In this document: positions 31,963 through 41,284 of the stretch, in pieces | How positions within the stretch are numbered: the first letter of the stretch is position 1 | Layout: the number at the start of each line of letters is the position of its first letter | Translations under genes and position numbers: made by a program | Notes under the pieces: generated by a model | What the model was told of the DNA's origin: nothing | Database searches by the model: none | The model's input: the letters and a program-made list of their open reading frames with translations, nothing else | NCBI GenBank assembly: GCA_024508935.1 | Contig: JANINW010000030.1 | Span: 87,455-151,454, forward strand | DNA length: 64,000 nt | Origin: Flavipsychrobacter sp. | GTDB lineage: Bacteria > Bacteroidota > Bacteroidia > Chitinophagales > Chitinophagaceae | Direction of reading: 5' to 3'

Positions 31963-32535
31963 TTAAGCTTTCTGTGTCTTTGGTTTCAATACCGGTTGCA
32001 GCATGAAATAAGCGCCGAACAAGATACCACTGAATACCAGGTCGCCTACAAAGCTATTAATGAACAACTGTGTACCGAAAGTAGTATAGAATGGTAATGC
32101 CATAATGAAGGTTGTCTTCAGCCCATTCAGGTCAAAACCGTAATACCCTTGCATATATACCCCAAAATTGGATACAAGGAAGAAAATAGCTGAGCCGGCT
32201 ATTGAATATCCGGCAATTTTCAACGGGCGAACCTGGCCCATTTTAGTACCTAATAAAGTTACCAGCAACATACCTGCGTACGTAAACACCTGTGATATGC
32301 CGTAGAAGCCCTGCATATGCGTAAACACCTGGATATACGCATCAGAGATAAATTGCGCTAATAAAGTGAAAAGGAATGCCAGTCGCTTGTCTTTCACTAC
32401 TGCACCGCTGAAAAGGCCTAATGCGGCCACCGGTGCCAGGTGATACAATCCTGCTTCCTGGTTGATAATACGTGATGCTGCAGCCAGTAAAATAAGACCA
32501 GCAGCCAACAAAATATTTGTGTAGTTACGTTTCAT
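31963..32535 (-). CDS. DUF6580 family putative transporter component
   Basis: A 190-residue membrane protein with about six hydrophobic segments. The N-terminal block is NILLAAGLILLAAASRII, then APVAALGLFSGAVVKDKR, where the APVAAxxLFxG motif is typical of the DUF6580/ECF-S-like group. Such proteins resemble substrate-binding subunits of vitamin importers, but no ECF ATPase genes are nearby, so the substrate is unknown. Confidence 0.8.
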   Translation of the reverse strand: MKRNYTNILLAAGLILLAAASRIINQEAGLYHLAPVAALGLFSGAVVKDKRLAFLFTLLAQFISDAYIQVFTHMQGFYGISQVFTYAGMLLVTLLGTKMGQVRPLKIAGYSIAGSAIFFLVSNFGVYMQGYYGFDLNGLKTTFIMALPFYTTFGTQLFINSFVGDLVFSGILFGAYFMLQPVLKPKTQKA

Positions 32536-32803
32536 AAAGTCCCCAAAAGTAAAAACTAGATACTAAATAGCCAAGAGCTAATATTTAAACAATGTACGAA
32601 TCTATTTACCATATTGTTATTAATACTCTTAAATCTTTAAAAAACAATAATACCTGGATTATCGTTTGTTTTTACGATACAGCAGGGCCCCTATTCCCAA
32701 TTAGGCAATTTTAAGGAAACAATAATGATGCTGGAACAATATTTGAACTATTTCCCCCTGATAATTCCGTAGAGGATATTTTTTCATTATTAAACACAGG
32801 AGT

Positions 32804-33505
32804 ATGAGACATTCCATTTTATTATCTGTAGCTATTATTTTAGGTTTAACAGTAACATCGTGCAAGAAAAACGATAACAGTTATAACGGGAACACGCCCA
32901 CAGCTGCGCAAAAGCCTCAAATGAATTACCAACTGGTAGCAGCCAATCCCAATGGCAGCGTTCAAAAAGGAACAGCGGTAGCCAACCTGCAGTGGACGAC
33001 AGGCTTCGCAAACCCAAGCATGGTAAAATTTGAAGCCAAACAGGGAGGTACTGAAATTGAATATAAATCTACAACCGACCAGCAAATTGACCTGATGTCT
33101 TCTGTAGCGCTGACCTTTGGCAATTTTACGATACCGCCGGGCACTTATGATGAGATCGAATTAAAAATAGAGCTGGATAAACGTGGCTCGGGCCCGGCAT
33201 TACAGTTAAGCGGTCAATATAGCGATGGAACGACTACCCTGCCGGTATTGGTACAGATAGACGAGAACATTGAAATAAAAACTGAATTGGAAGATGTAAT
33301 TATAACCGACAACAGTTCTTTTACTGCCGTAACTACTATTGACCTGGATATATTTACCTCAAACCTTACCACTGCTCAAATACTGAATGCAACACTTACA
33401 AACGGCACACTGGTTATTTCATCTCACTCAAACAAAGCATTATACCTTGCTATTGTAAACAGCTTCAGGAACAAACGCCATCATTGCGAATTCCACCATC
33501 ATTAA
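32804..33505 (+). CDS. Outer-membrane lipoprotein, DUF4382-like
   Basis: A 233-residue lipoprotein. The signal peptide MRHSILLSVAIILGLTVTSC ends in a lipobox cysteine followed by KKNDN, a common Bacteroidota start. The mature part is beta-rich: FGNFTIPPGTYDEIELKIEL resembles DUF4382-type repeats that describe folded sheets with PG-turns, and IDLDIFTSNLTTAQILNATL is another strand-rich part. It ends in a His-rich tail (RNKRHHCEFHHH), which may bind metal. The function is unknown. A terminator follows at 33529-33553. Confidence 0.75.
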   Translation: MRHSILLSVAIILGLTVTSCKKNDNSYNGNTPTAAQKPQMNYQLVAANPNGSVQKGTAVANLQWTTGFANPSMVKFEAKQGGTEIEYKSTTDQQIDLMSSVALTFGNFTIPPGTYDEIELKIELDKRGSGPALQLSGQYSDGTTTLPVLVQIDENIEIKTELEDVIITDNSSFTAVTTIDLDIFTSNLTTAQILNATLTNGTLVISSHSNKALYLAIVNSFRNKRHHCEFHHH

Positions 33506-33528
33506 TTGTTAGCATAGCATACACAAAG

Positions 33529-33553
33529 AAAGGCCGGTCATTGACCGGCCTTT
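33529..33553. terminator. Bidirectional terminator between lipoprotein and secA
   Basis: AAAGGCCGGTCA (33529-33540) and TGACCGGCCTTT (33542-33553) form a perfect palindrome with T-runs on both sides. It sits between the convergent lipoprotein and secA genes. Although it contains TCA and TGA, they are in the opposite order to the regulatory boxes. Confidence 0.9.
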
Positions 33554-33578
33554 TTATATCAGTAGCTTTTAAGCTTGA

Positions 33579-36500
33579 TTATAAACCCTTTCCGTGGCAG
33601 CTCTTATACTTTTTGCCGCTTCCGCAAGGACAAGGGTCGTTGCGGCCGATTTTAGGGCCTGCCTGTACAGGCGTACGCTTTACAGCTGTTTCTGCATCAT
33701 CATATACGTCATGCTCATCAGCAGCATAATCCTGGCCGGCAGCATCTATCTCATCTTTGTTCATGCGCATCTGGCTCATATCTGTTTGCTGCGGTAATTC
33801 CTGTGCAGCCTGCGGTGGTGCTTCCTGCATTGGTATGCCGGCACGCAATAAGAAAGAAACTATCTTCCTGTTGGTTTCAGCCATCATTTGCTGGTACAGG
33901 TTGAAGGCTTCGAACTTGTAGATAAGCAGCGGATCTTTTTGCTCATAAGAAGCCATGCGTACAGACTGGCGCAGATCATCCATAGCACGCAGGTGATCCT
34001 TCCATGCATCATCTATCAGCGCGAGGGTCATTCCTTTTTCCAGTGCCTGTATTACCGGGCGTCCTTCATTTGCCACTGTTTCCTTCAGATTGGCGTATAC
34101 CTGCAATCCATGCATACCATCTGTAAATGGTATCACTATATTTTCTACCCTCTCGCCATTCTCTGCCAGTATCTGGTTGAGCGTAGGCAGGATATTTTCG
34201 CGTATCGCGGTTGTTTTACGTACATAGAAATCTTTTGCCTGGTGGTACAATATATCACCAACCTCTGTAAGATTTCCTTTGGCAAATGTTTCAGCACTTA
34301 CTTCCGGCTCTATAGCCAGGTGCTTCATCACCTCTATTTTAAATGCTTCGAAATCACGGTTGTCTTCAAACTGCGTAGCAATGTCAACACAGGCACCATA
34401 CATAGCATTATCTATGTCTATAGCCAGCCTGTCTCCAAACAGCGCATTGCGGCGGCGTTTGTAGATAACATTACGCTGGGTGTTCATCACGTCATCATAT
34501 TCCAGCAGGTTTTTACGGATACCGAAGTTATTTTCCTCTACTTTCTTTTGTGCCCGCTCAATAGACTTGGTGATCATGCTGTGTTGCAATACCTCACCTT
34601 CTTTGTGGCCCATTTTATCCATCAGTGATGCGATACGCTCTGAACCGAACAGGCGCATAAGATCATCTTCCAGCGACACGAAGAACTGTGAAGTACCCGG
34701 GTCGCCCTGGCGACCGGCACGACCACGCAACTGGCGGTCTACGCGGCGGCTTTCGTGGCGTTCTGTACCTATGATAGATAAGCCACCTGCTTCCTTCACA
34801 CCAGGCCCCAGCTTGATGTCCGTACCACGGCCGGCCATGTTGGTAGCTATGGTTACAGCACCGCTCAAACCGGCTTCCTGCACTATCTGTGCTTCGCGGG
34901 AGTGCTGTTTGGCGTTCAATACATTATGCGGTATTTTCTTTTGCTGCAGCATACGGCTCAGCAATTCAGACACCTCTACCGATGTAGTACCCACCAGTAC
35001 CGGGCGACCTATGCCACGTAATGCTTCTATCTCGTCGATAACAGCCTTATATTTTTCACGTTTGGTTTTATATACCAGGTCTTGCTGGTCTTTACGGGAA
35101 ATAGGTTTGTTGGTAGGTATAGCTACTACATCCAGTTTATATATCTCCCAAAATTCACCTGCTTCTGTTTCGGCAGTACCGGTCATACCACCCAGTTTGT
35201 GGTACATACGGAAATAGTTTTGCAGCGTAACTGTTGCAAAAGTTTGTGTAGCAGCTTCTACTTCTACATTTTCCTTAGCTTCTATAGCCTGGTGCAAGCC
35301 ATCGCTATAGCGGCGTCCATCCAGTATACGGCCCGTCTGTTCGTCCACTATTTTCACTTTACCTTCCATCACCACATATTCTACGTCTTTTTCAAACATA
35401 GTATATGCTTTCAGCAATTGCTGTATAGAATGGATACGGTCAGCTTTTACAGCATATTCCTGCAGCAAGGCATCCTTGCGCTGTGCTTTTTCTTCAGGTG
35501 CTACTTCCAGCTTTTCAATAGCACTTAATTCCGTTGCTATATCGGGCAGGATAAAAAAGTTAGGATCTTCTCCTGATTGTGTAATAAGCGCCAGGCCTTT
35601 TTCTGTAAGGTCTACGCTCTTATTCTGTTCTTCTATGGTAAAATACAGCTCCGCATCTACCTTGGGCATATTGCGTTTCTGTTCACTTATGTAGTAGTTC
35701 TCAGATTTTTGCATGATAAGCCTGTTACCTTCTTCGCTCAGGAACTTTATCAACGCACTATTCTTAGGCAAACCACGCGCGGCACGGAATAAATGCAAGC
35801 CACCGGTATCCTTATCTGTTTTACCTTCCGCAATCAGTTTCTTTGCTTCGGTAAGACTTTGGTTTACTATACGCTTCTGCGCTTCAAGCAATTTTTCAAT
35901 ACGTGGTTTCAGTTGATGGAACTGTTGTTCATCTCCTTTAGGCACAGGGCCTGAAATGATAAGCGGTGTACGGGCATCATCTACCAATACACTATCCACC
36001 TCATCCACCATGGCAAAGTGGTGTTTACGTTGCACCATTTCTTCTGGTTGGTGCACCATGTTATCACGCAGGTAGTCAAAACCGAATTCGTTATTGGTAC
36101 CATAGGTAATATCAGCCATATAAGCTTTGCGGCGCATAGGCGAATTAGGCTGGTGTTTATCAATACAGTCTACGGTAATACCCAGGAATTCAAAAAGAGG
36201 GCCGTTCCATTCCTGGTCACGACGGGCCAGGTAATCATTCACGGTTACCAGGTGTACGCCTTCTCCCGCCAGGGCATTCAGGTAAGATGGCAATGTTGAT
36301 ACCAACGTTTTACCCTCACCCGTAGCCATTTCTGCTATTTTACCTTCGTGCAGTGTGATACCGCCTATAAGCTGCACATCATAGTGCACCATATTCCAAG
36401 TAACGGTATTGCCTGCTGCCTGCCATGTATTCTTATAAATGGCTTTATCACCATCTATACGCACGTTGTCGCGCTCCAGTGCCAGGTCTTTGTCCATTTC

Positions 36501-36902
36501 CGTAGCAGTTACCACCAGTTCCTCGTTCTCTGTAAAACGACGGGCGGTTTCTTTTACTACTGCAAAGGCTTCCGGCAATATTTGTTCAAGTACCTGCTCT
36601 ATTTGTTCGTCGCGCTTTTTTATCAGCTTGTCAACTTCATTATAGATGGCCTCACGAGTCTGCAATTCAGCTTCGGGGTGATCGTCAGCCTGTGCTTTCT
36701 GCGCAGCAATTTCAGCATCTATATCTTTCAAATGCTCTTTTATACGCTGGCGAAACTCTTGTGTTTTATTACGAAGCTGATCGTGCGACAGGGATTGTAA
36801 CTCACCGTATATACGGTTGATCTCAGCAACAATAGGCTGTAAACGCTTTACATCTTTATCAGACTTACTGCCGCCGAATAATTTTGAAAGGAAACCAATC
36901 AT
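33579..36902 (-). CDS. secA: Preprotein translocase ATPase SecA
   Basis: A 1107-residue motor that drives proteins through SecYEG. Nucleotide-binding domain 1 has the Walker A loop [13 protein letters not shown] and Walker [21 protein letters not shown]. Domain 2 has [17 protein letters not shown] and [20 protein letters not shown]. The C-terminus carries the zinc motif [14 protein letters not shown] that binds SecB or lipids. Length over 1000 residues, with insertions near the start and around residues 330-420, is usual for Bacteroidota. It is monocistronic. Confidence 0.97.
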   Translation of the reverse strand: MIGFLSKLFGGSKSDKDVKRLQPIVAEINRIYGELQSLSHDQLRNKTQEFRQRIKEHLKDIDAEIAAQKAQADDHPEAELQTREAIYNEVDKLIKKRDEQIEQVLEQILPEAFAVVKETARRFTENEELVVTATEMDKDLALERDNVRIDGDKAIYKNTWQAAGNTVTWNMVHYDVQLIGGITLHEGKIAEMATGEGKTLVSTLPSYLNALAGEGVHLVTVNDYLARRDQEWNGPLFEFLGITVDCIDKHQPNSPMRRKAYMADITYGTNNEFGFDYLRDNMVHQPEEMVQRKHHFAMVDEVDSVLVDDARTPLIISGPVPKGDEQQFHQLKPRIEKLLEAQKRIVNQSLTEAKKLIAEGKTDKDTGGLHLFRAARGLPKNSALIKFLSEEGNRLIMQKSENYYISEQKRNMPKVDAELYFTIEEQNKSVDLTEKGLALITQSGEDPNFFILPDIATELSAIEKLEVAPEEKAQRKDALLQEYAVKADRIHSIQQLLKAYTMFEKDVEYVVMEGKVKIVDEQTGRILDGRRYSDGLHQAIEAKENVEVEAATQTFATVTLQNYFRMYHKLGGMTGTAETEAGEFWEIYKLDVVAIPTNKPISRKDQQDLVYKTKREKYKAVIDEIEALRGIGRPVLVGTTSVEVSELLSRMLQQKKIPHNVLNAKQHSREAQIVQEAGLSGAVTIATNMAGRGTDIKLGPGVKEAGGLSIIGTERHESRRVDRQLRGRAGRQGDPGTSQFFVSLEDDLMRLFGSERIASLMDKMGHKEGEVLQHSMITKSIERAQKKVEENNFGIRKNLLEYDDVMNTQRNVIYKRRRNALFGDRLAIDIDNAMYGACVDIATQFEDNRDFEAFKIEVMKHLAIEPEVSAETFAKGNLTEVGDILYHQAKDFYVRKTTAIRENILPTLNQILAENGERVENIVIPFTDGMHGLQVYANLKETVANEGRPVIQALEKGMTLALIDDAWKDHLRAMDDLRQSVRMASYEQKDPLLIYKFEAFNLYQQMMAETNRKIVSFLLRAGIPMQEAPPQAAQELPQQTDMSQMRMNKDEIDAAGQDYAADEHDVYDDAETAVKRTPVQAGPKIGRNDPCPCGSGKKYKSCHGKGL

Positions 36903-37127
36903 TTTAAATAAGTTATAGTCTATATTTATATGTCAATCAAAAAGCGGATGAGATTGACGATTTAAGCAATAACATCTGCTGCAAGGTATTAAGTATCAAA
37001 CACCGTGCAATTTTATATAACTGACAGGCTGGCACTTAAAGGGGCTCAAAACTACGCCAAATGCAGGATTTGAACAAGGATAAACTGCTAATTAAAAGGG
37101 CTTCAAAAAAAAATTTGAGCAAAGCAC

Positions 37128-37159
37128 TTGCAAGGCAAGAAAATTTTTATGTATTTTGG
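37128..37159 (+). promoter_or_regulatory. Bacteroidota-type promoter for the 179-aa exported protein
   Basis: TTG at 37128-37130, a 21-base spacer, then TATTTTGG at 37152-37159. The -7 element starts 36 bases before the ATG at 37188. No TGA-N6-TCA box is present. Confidence 0.55.
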
Positions 37160-37187
37160 AAACAATTTAGAAAAAACGCGCTCAATT

Positions 37188-37727
37188 ATGAAAAAAACCT
37201 TCATCCTCGTTTCAACTGTGTTGGCTTCGGTTTTTGCTGCAAATAAAGGTTTTGCCCAAAGCGATGAACTTATAAAAGTATATCGTTGGTACAACCCACA
37301 AGACCAAAACTACATAACAGTTGTAGAAGGAGAATACCAGGAGGGCCAAATGCTAAACTGGAACTGGAAAGACAAAACTTATATGTTTGTTGGCTATCGC
37401 AACCCGGGCCCCGGCCGCGTAGGGGTTTTTAGCTGGTACAATCCTGACACTAAGGATTATGCAAGCATAGCTGAGGATGAGTTTACCGACGACCAAATGA
37501 TAAAAATGGGTTATACAAATAAGCATATCCAATTTTATGCTTTAACCCGCCGCGGTGCTAATACTATCGCTGTTTATCGCTGGTATATTCCTAAAAACCA
37601 CGACTGGGTAACTATCCCTGAAGAAGGTAATACAGACGCTTATTTCAAAAAAGGATATCGTCGTAAGGCTTACCAATACTACGGTATACCTCGCAATAGC
37701 GATGTACAGATATACAACCAGCTGTAA
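37188..37727 (+). CDS. Exported protein with three W-Y-x-P repeats
   Basis: A 179-residue protein. The signal peptide MKKTFILVSTVLASVFAANK ends near FAQ-SDE. The mature part has three repeats of about 47 residues: VYRWYNPQDQNYITVVEGEY, VFSWYNPDTKDYASIAEDEF and VYRWYIPKNHDWVTIPEEGN. In each, W-Y-x-P-x-x-x-(D/N)-(Y/W) is kept and followed by a segment with aromatic residues. The pattern recalls the DUF5648 beta-trefoil repeat (VYRFYN...), so a trefoil-like secreted domain is possible; this is by eye only. The ATG at 37188 gives a clean signal peptide. A terminator follows. Confidence 0.78.
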   Translation: MKKTFILVSTVLASVFAANKGFAQSDELIKVYRWYNPQDQNYITVVEGEYQEGQMLNWNWKDKTYMFVGYRNPGPGRVGVFSWYNPDTKDYASIAEDEFTDDQMIKMGYTNKHIQFYALTRRGANTIAVYRWYIPKNHDWVTIPEEGNTDAYFKKGYRRKAYQYYGIPRNSDVQIYNQL

Positions 37728-37751
37728 ATCTTACAGTTAACTTATATAAGA

Positions 37752-37780
37752 AGAGGCTACCAATGGTAGCCTCTCTTTTT
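37752..37780 (+). terminator. Intrinsic terminator after the repeat protein
   Basis: The arms AGAGGCTACCA (37752-37762) and TGGTAGCCTCT (37764-37774) form a perfect inverted repeat around one central base, followed by CTTTTTT. Confidence 0.88.
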
Positions 37781-37795
37781 TGCACTTTATTTGAG

Positions 37796-38968
37796 TTATA
37801 TAACCTGGACTATCAGAAACTTCAGGTATTGTGTAGTCGGAACATGCCACAATATAGGGTGATCGGAAGCCTGGGTTTGCCAGGTTACCTGTCTTATTTT
37901 GCGGCGGGCATCTTTAGCAGCCATTTCTATCGTTTTCAGGAACATATCCGGGGGAACAAGGTTGGTACAGGAAGCCGTTACTAGGAAACCGCCCGGTTTA
38001 GTCAGCTTCATCCCCCGCAGGTTGATCTCCTTATAACCTGTTATAGCCTTTTGTATATTCTCACGGCTTTTGGTAAACGCAGGCGGATCAAGCATTACAA
38101 CATCATACCGTTTACCATCTTTTACCCATTGCTTCAGCACATCAAACGCGTTAACGGCTTCAAATTTGCATTTATCACCAAACCCGTTCAATTCGGCATT
38201 GCGGCGGGCTGTATTTACCGCATTTTCAGAAATATCAAGGCCCAGCACTGATTTTGCCCCATAATGAGCGGCATGCATTGAAAAAGTTCCGGTATAGCAG
38301 AATGCCTCTAATACATCGGCCCCCTTTACTATGTGCTGTATAGCGCGGCGATTATCCTGCTGGTCGAGAAAATAGCCGGTTTTCTGGCCATTCTCTATAT
38401 CTACATGAAACTTTAACCCATTTTCATTAAGGATAATATTTGTATCGAATGGTGCCGACAGAAAACCTTTTTGCTGTGCAAGCCCTTCCAATTCCCGCAC
38501 TGGTACATCGTTTCTTTCATAGATACCTTTAGGCTTAAATATTTTTTCAATGGCAGCCACTATGGCAGGTTTCCACTTATCTATACCTAAAGCAAGTGTC
38601 TGAATGACAAAATAATCATTGAATTTATCAATGATGAGTGCCGGCAACTGGTCAGCCTCGCCAAATATCAGCCTGCAATTTTCTATATAGCCTATTTGCT
38701 GGCGGTATTCCCAGGCCTCTTTAATGCGATTATAAAAAAACTGGTCATTTACCACCTCATCTTTGTCACGGGTTACCAGCCTGATGCGTATCTGCGAAGC
38801 GGGGTTTATATACCCCTTGCCTATAAAAGAACCATTATAAGAATAGACTTCTACAATATCTCCTGCCTCAAATTGACCTTCGCTATCCCCAATTTCATTT
38901 CCAAATATCCAGGGATGCCCGTTTACTACCCTATCTCCTACTTTTTTCCTTAAAAAGAATTTAGCCAT
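37796..38968 (-). CDS. RlmI-type rRNA cytosine methyltransferase (class I SAM, PUA domain)
   Basis: A 390-residue RNA methyltransferase. An N-terminal PUA domain (about 1-75, MAKFFLRKKVGDRVVNGHPW) precedes a Rossmann domain with GYFLDQQDNRRAI, the SAM-binding loop LEAFCYTGTFSMHA, acidic loop GLDISENAV and catalytic-site VMLDPPAFTKSR. This order is that of E. coli RlmI (m5C1962 in 23S rRNA). The ATG at 38968 is chosen rather than 38986 because relatives begin at MAKFFL or close to it. It is divergent from recN. Confidence 0.9.
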   Translation of the reverse strand: MAKFFLRKKVGDRVVNGHPWIFGNEIGDSEGQFEAGDIVEVYSYNGSFIGKGYINPASQIRIRLVTRDKDEVVNDQFFYNRIKEAWEYRQQIGYIENCRLIFGEADQLPALIIDKFNDYFVIQTLALGIDKWKPAIVAAIEKIFKPKGIYERNDVPVRELEGLAQQKGFLSAPFDTNIILNENGLKFHVDIENGQKTGYFLDQQDNRRAIQHIVKGADVLEAFCYTGTFSMHAAHYGAKSVLGLDISENAVNTARRNAELNGFGDKCKFEAVNAFDVLKQWVKDGKRYDVVMLDPPAFTKSRENIQKAITGYKEINLRGMKLTKPGGFLVTASCTNLVPPDMFLKTIEMAAKDARRKIRQVTWQTQASDHPILWHVPTTQYLKFLIVQVI

Positions 38969-39014
38969 CCGGCAAAAATAAACCACATTCTACAGCTTAC
39001 AACGAACAGTTAAT

Positions 39015-39022
39015 TATTTTTG
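39015..39022 (+). promoter_or_regulatory. Probable -7 element for recN
   Basis: TATTTTTG matches TAnnTTTG and starts 25 bases before the recN ATG. No clear TTG at -33. Confidence 0.5.
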
Positions 39023-39039
39023 CGAGGTTCTAACTCATC

Positions 39040-40698
39040 ATGCTGCAGAAATTAGCCATTCATAACTACGCCATTATTGACCACCTGGTACTGGAACCGG
39101 ATACACACCTGAATACCGTAACAGGAGAAACAGGTGCCGGCAAAAGTATCATACTCGGTGCATTATCACTTATTTTAGGCGATAGAGCAGACACTTCGGT
39201 ACTTATCAATAAAGACGAAAAATGTGTTATTGAGGCATATTTTGATGTAAGGGACAATTCGGATTTCCGGAAAGCCCTGCTTGCGGCAGAACTAGACGAC
39301 GAAATGCAATGCATAATTCGCCGCGAAATAAACGCATCCGGAAAATCAAGGGCGTTTATCAATGATACCCCGGTCACATTAAACACACTGAACGAGCTCA
39401 CCTCTCTTCTCGTAGACCTGCAACAACAGTTTGGGCACCTGGCATTGCAGGAAGATAATTTCCAGATGGATGTAGTAGATGCCGTGGCACAAAATGGCAG
39501 CCTGCGGAAAGAATATTATAATCTGTATAGCTCCTACAAAAAACTAACCCAGGAGCTTTCTTCATTAAAGCAACAGCAGGCGCAATTTCAAAAAGAGGCT
39601 GATTATAAAAAATTTCTTTACGACGAACTGGAACTGGCAGCCTTCAAAGAACATGAGATAGAAGAAGCCGAACAGCAGCTTAAGCAAATGGCCCATGCAG
39701 AGCGCATACTCAATACCCTGCAAACGGCAAGAATGGCCCTGGAAGAGGGAGAACAGCCGCTACTGAATGAGCTAAAACGTATCGGGCAACAAATGCAGGG
39801 AATCGCAGATGTCATGCCTGACATCAATACTTTACAGGAGCGGATGGCATCTTCACTAGCTGAATTGAAAGACATCGCCGGTGAGCTTGAAGGACTTGAA
39901 AACAAGGTAAATCTTGACCCCGCATTAATGCAGCAACTGCAGGAACGCATAGACACCGGGTATAAGCTTCTAAAAAAACACGCACTACAAAATACAGTCG
40001 ACCTGATAGCGCTGCAGGTACAACTTGCCGACGAGCTTAAGGCTAGCTTTGACCTTGAAGACAAGATCCATGCACTAGCCCAAAAAACAGAAACAGTATT
40101 TGCAGATGTAATTGCAAAGGCAGAGAAATTATCTGCCGCGCGCAAAAAAGCCATTCCGCAAATTGTAAAACGCGTTAACGAATTGCTGGCCCTGGTAGGT
40201 ATGCCCAATGCACAAATTCAAATTGCGCAGAAGAAAACCGAACAACCTGCCGCTACCGGCACAGACGAGGTTCATTTCTTGCTGGATGCAAATAAAAGCG
40301 GCCAGTTCCTACCCATACACAAAGCTGCCTCAGGCGGTGAAATGAGCCGTATCATGCTGTGCATAAAATCGCTGACAGCGCAGGCGATGCAATTACCCAC
40401 GCTGATATTTGATGAGGTAGATACCGGCATTTCCGGTGAAGCAGCCAAGCAAGTAGGAATACTTTTACAGCAACTGGGTGCACACCACCAGGTAATCTGC
40501 ATTACCCATCAGCCGCAGGTAGCAGCCAAAGGCAACAGGCATTTTTATGTTTTCAAAGAAGCACAAAAAGGGCGCATCATTACACAAGTGCGCATACTAC
40601 AACCTGAGGAACGCATATTAGCTATTGCCCGCATGATAGGAGGAGAACAACCGGGTGATGCAGCTATGCAACATGCGAAAGAACTGGTAGCAACGTAA
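39040..40698 (+). CDS. recN: DNA repair protein RecN
   Basis: A 552-residue SMC-like ATPase for double-strand-break repair. Walker A GETGAGKSIILGALSL (about 29-44), central coiled coils with a hinge, then the signature GGEMSRIMLCIK (about 436-447) and Walker B LIFDEVDTGISGE (about 458-470). The N-terminus MLQKLAIHNYAIIDHL is that of RecN. Length and domain order are normal. Confidence 0.95.
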   Translation: MLQKLAIHNYAIIDHLVLEPDTHLNTVTGETGAGKSIILGALSLILGDRADTSVLINKDEKCVIEAYFDVRDNSDFRKALLAAELDDEMQCIIRREINASGKSRAFINDTPVTLNTLNELTSLLVDLQQQFGHLALQEDNFQMDVVDAVAQNGSLRKEYYNLYSSYKKLTQELSSLKQQQAQFQKEADYKKFLYDELELAAFKEHEIEEAEQQLKQMAHAERILNTLQTARMALEEGEQPLLNELKRIGQQMQGIADVMPDINTLQERMASSLAELKDIAGELEGLENKVNLDPALMQQLQERIDTGYKLLKKHALQNTVDLIALQVQLADELKASFDLEDKIHALAQKTETVFADVIAKAEKLSAARKKAIPQIVKRVNELLALVGMPNAQIQIAQKKTEQPAATGTDEVHFLLDANKSGQFLPIHKAASGGEMSRIMLCIKSLTAQAMQLPTLIFDEVDTGISGEAAKQVGILLQQLGAHHQVICITHQPQVAAKGNRHFYVFKEAQKGRIITQVRILQPEERILAIARMIGGEQPGDAAMQHAKELVAT

Positions 40699-40703
40699 AC
40701 AGG

Positions 40704-41225
40704 TTATGGTCCCTGCACGTCTTTCAACTGTTTGAATTTGTTCACCGGCAACGCCTGCCATTTGGTATCATTCAGCAACTGAAAAAACAACGTATTCTTT
40801 GCCTGTGCAGGTATCTCCGCAGGTGTAGCAAAACGTCCGCCTGACACAGGTATTAATTCAATTGTATCATTTTTCTTTACTTTCTCAGGAGCTATCTCTG
40901 CTGCTGTATACCACAATTCTTCCGTTTCTTTATTGACAAATCTTTGCTTCTTATGCACTTCGTTTACCAAACAGTTTATCCAGCCATCCTCACCACGCCA
41001 AAAAAATGACTGCGGCACTTTGGTGCTTTTCCATATCACCAGTACCCGGTAGTTATTGATTGGTTGAGCCCCGGGCATAGCTGATACAAGTCTTTGCCTG
41101 CGCGCTTCCAACACAGTTGCGTATACAGACTGCTTTTTTGAAGAAGTCTTTTTAGGCTGGGCACAGGCGTTCATTGCTACAGCTAAGCAGACCGCCAACA
41201 GCAAGGTGACTAGTTTATCAGGCAT
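40704..41225 (-). CDS. Hypothetical lipoprotein, 173 aa
   Basis: The signal peptide MPDKLVTLLLAVCLAVAMNAC ends in a lipobox cysteine (M-N-A-C) followed by AQPKKTSSKK. The mature part has WKSTKVPQSFFWRGEDGWIN, with short strands and basic stretches. It contains no recognisable domain. It is convergent with recN (5 bp apart) and downstream of the S46 peptidase gene, separated by a terminator. Confidence 0.7.
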   Translation of the reverse strand: MPDKLVTLLLAVCLAVAMNACAQPKKTSSKKQSVYATVLEARRQRLVSAMPGAQPINNYRVLVIWKSTKVPQSFFWRGEDGWINCLVNEVHKKQRFVNKETEELWYTAAEIAPEKVKKNDTIELIPVSGGRFATPAEIPAQAKNTLFFQLLNDTKWQALPVNKFKQLKDVQGP

Positions 41226-41240
41226 ATATACTAAAGATAC

Positions 41241-41269
41241 AAAAGGCGGCTATTGAAAAGCCGCCTTTT
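41241..41269 (-). terminator. Intrinsic terminator after the S46 peptidase gene
   Basis: AAAAGGCGGC (41241-41250) pairs with GCCGCCTTTT (41260-41269), loop 9 bases. It ends transcripts of the peptidase gene on the minus strand. Confidence 0.88.
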
Positions 41270-41284
41270 GTTTTATGCACTATT

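Noticed and set aside
33529-33553. GGTCA...TGACC palindrome as another regulatory box.
   Set aside because: The half-sites are in the opposite order (TCA then TGA), it has T-runs on both sides, and it lies between convergent genes: it is a terminator.
33888-34628. Long ORFs (up to 246 codons) on the strand opposite secA, and similar ones opposite ccoNO and the DUF6544-like gene.
   Set aside because: They are mirror frames of strongly conserved genes, with Cys/His/Tyr-rich composition and no motifs.
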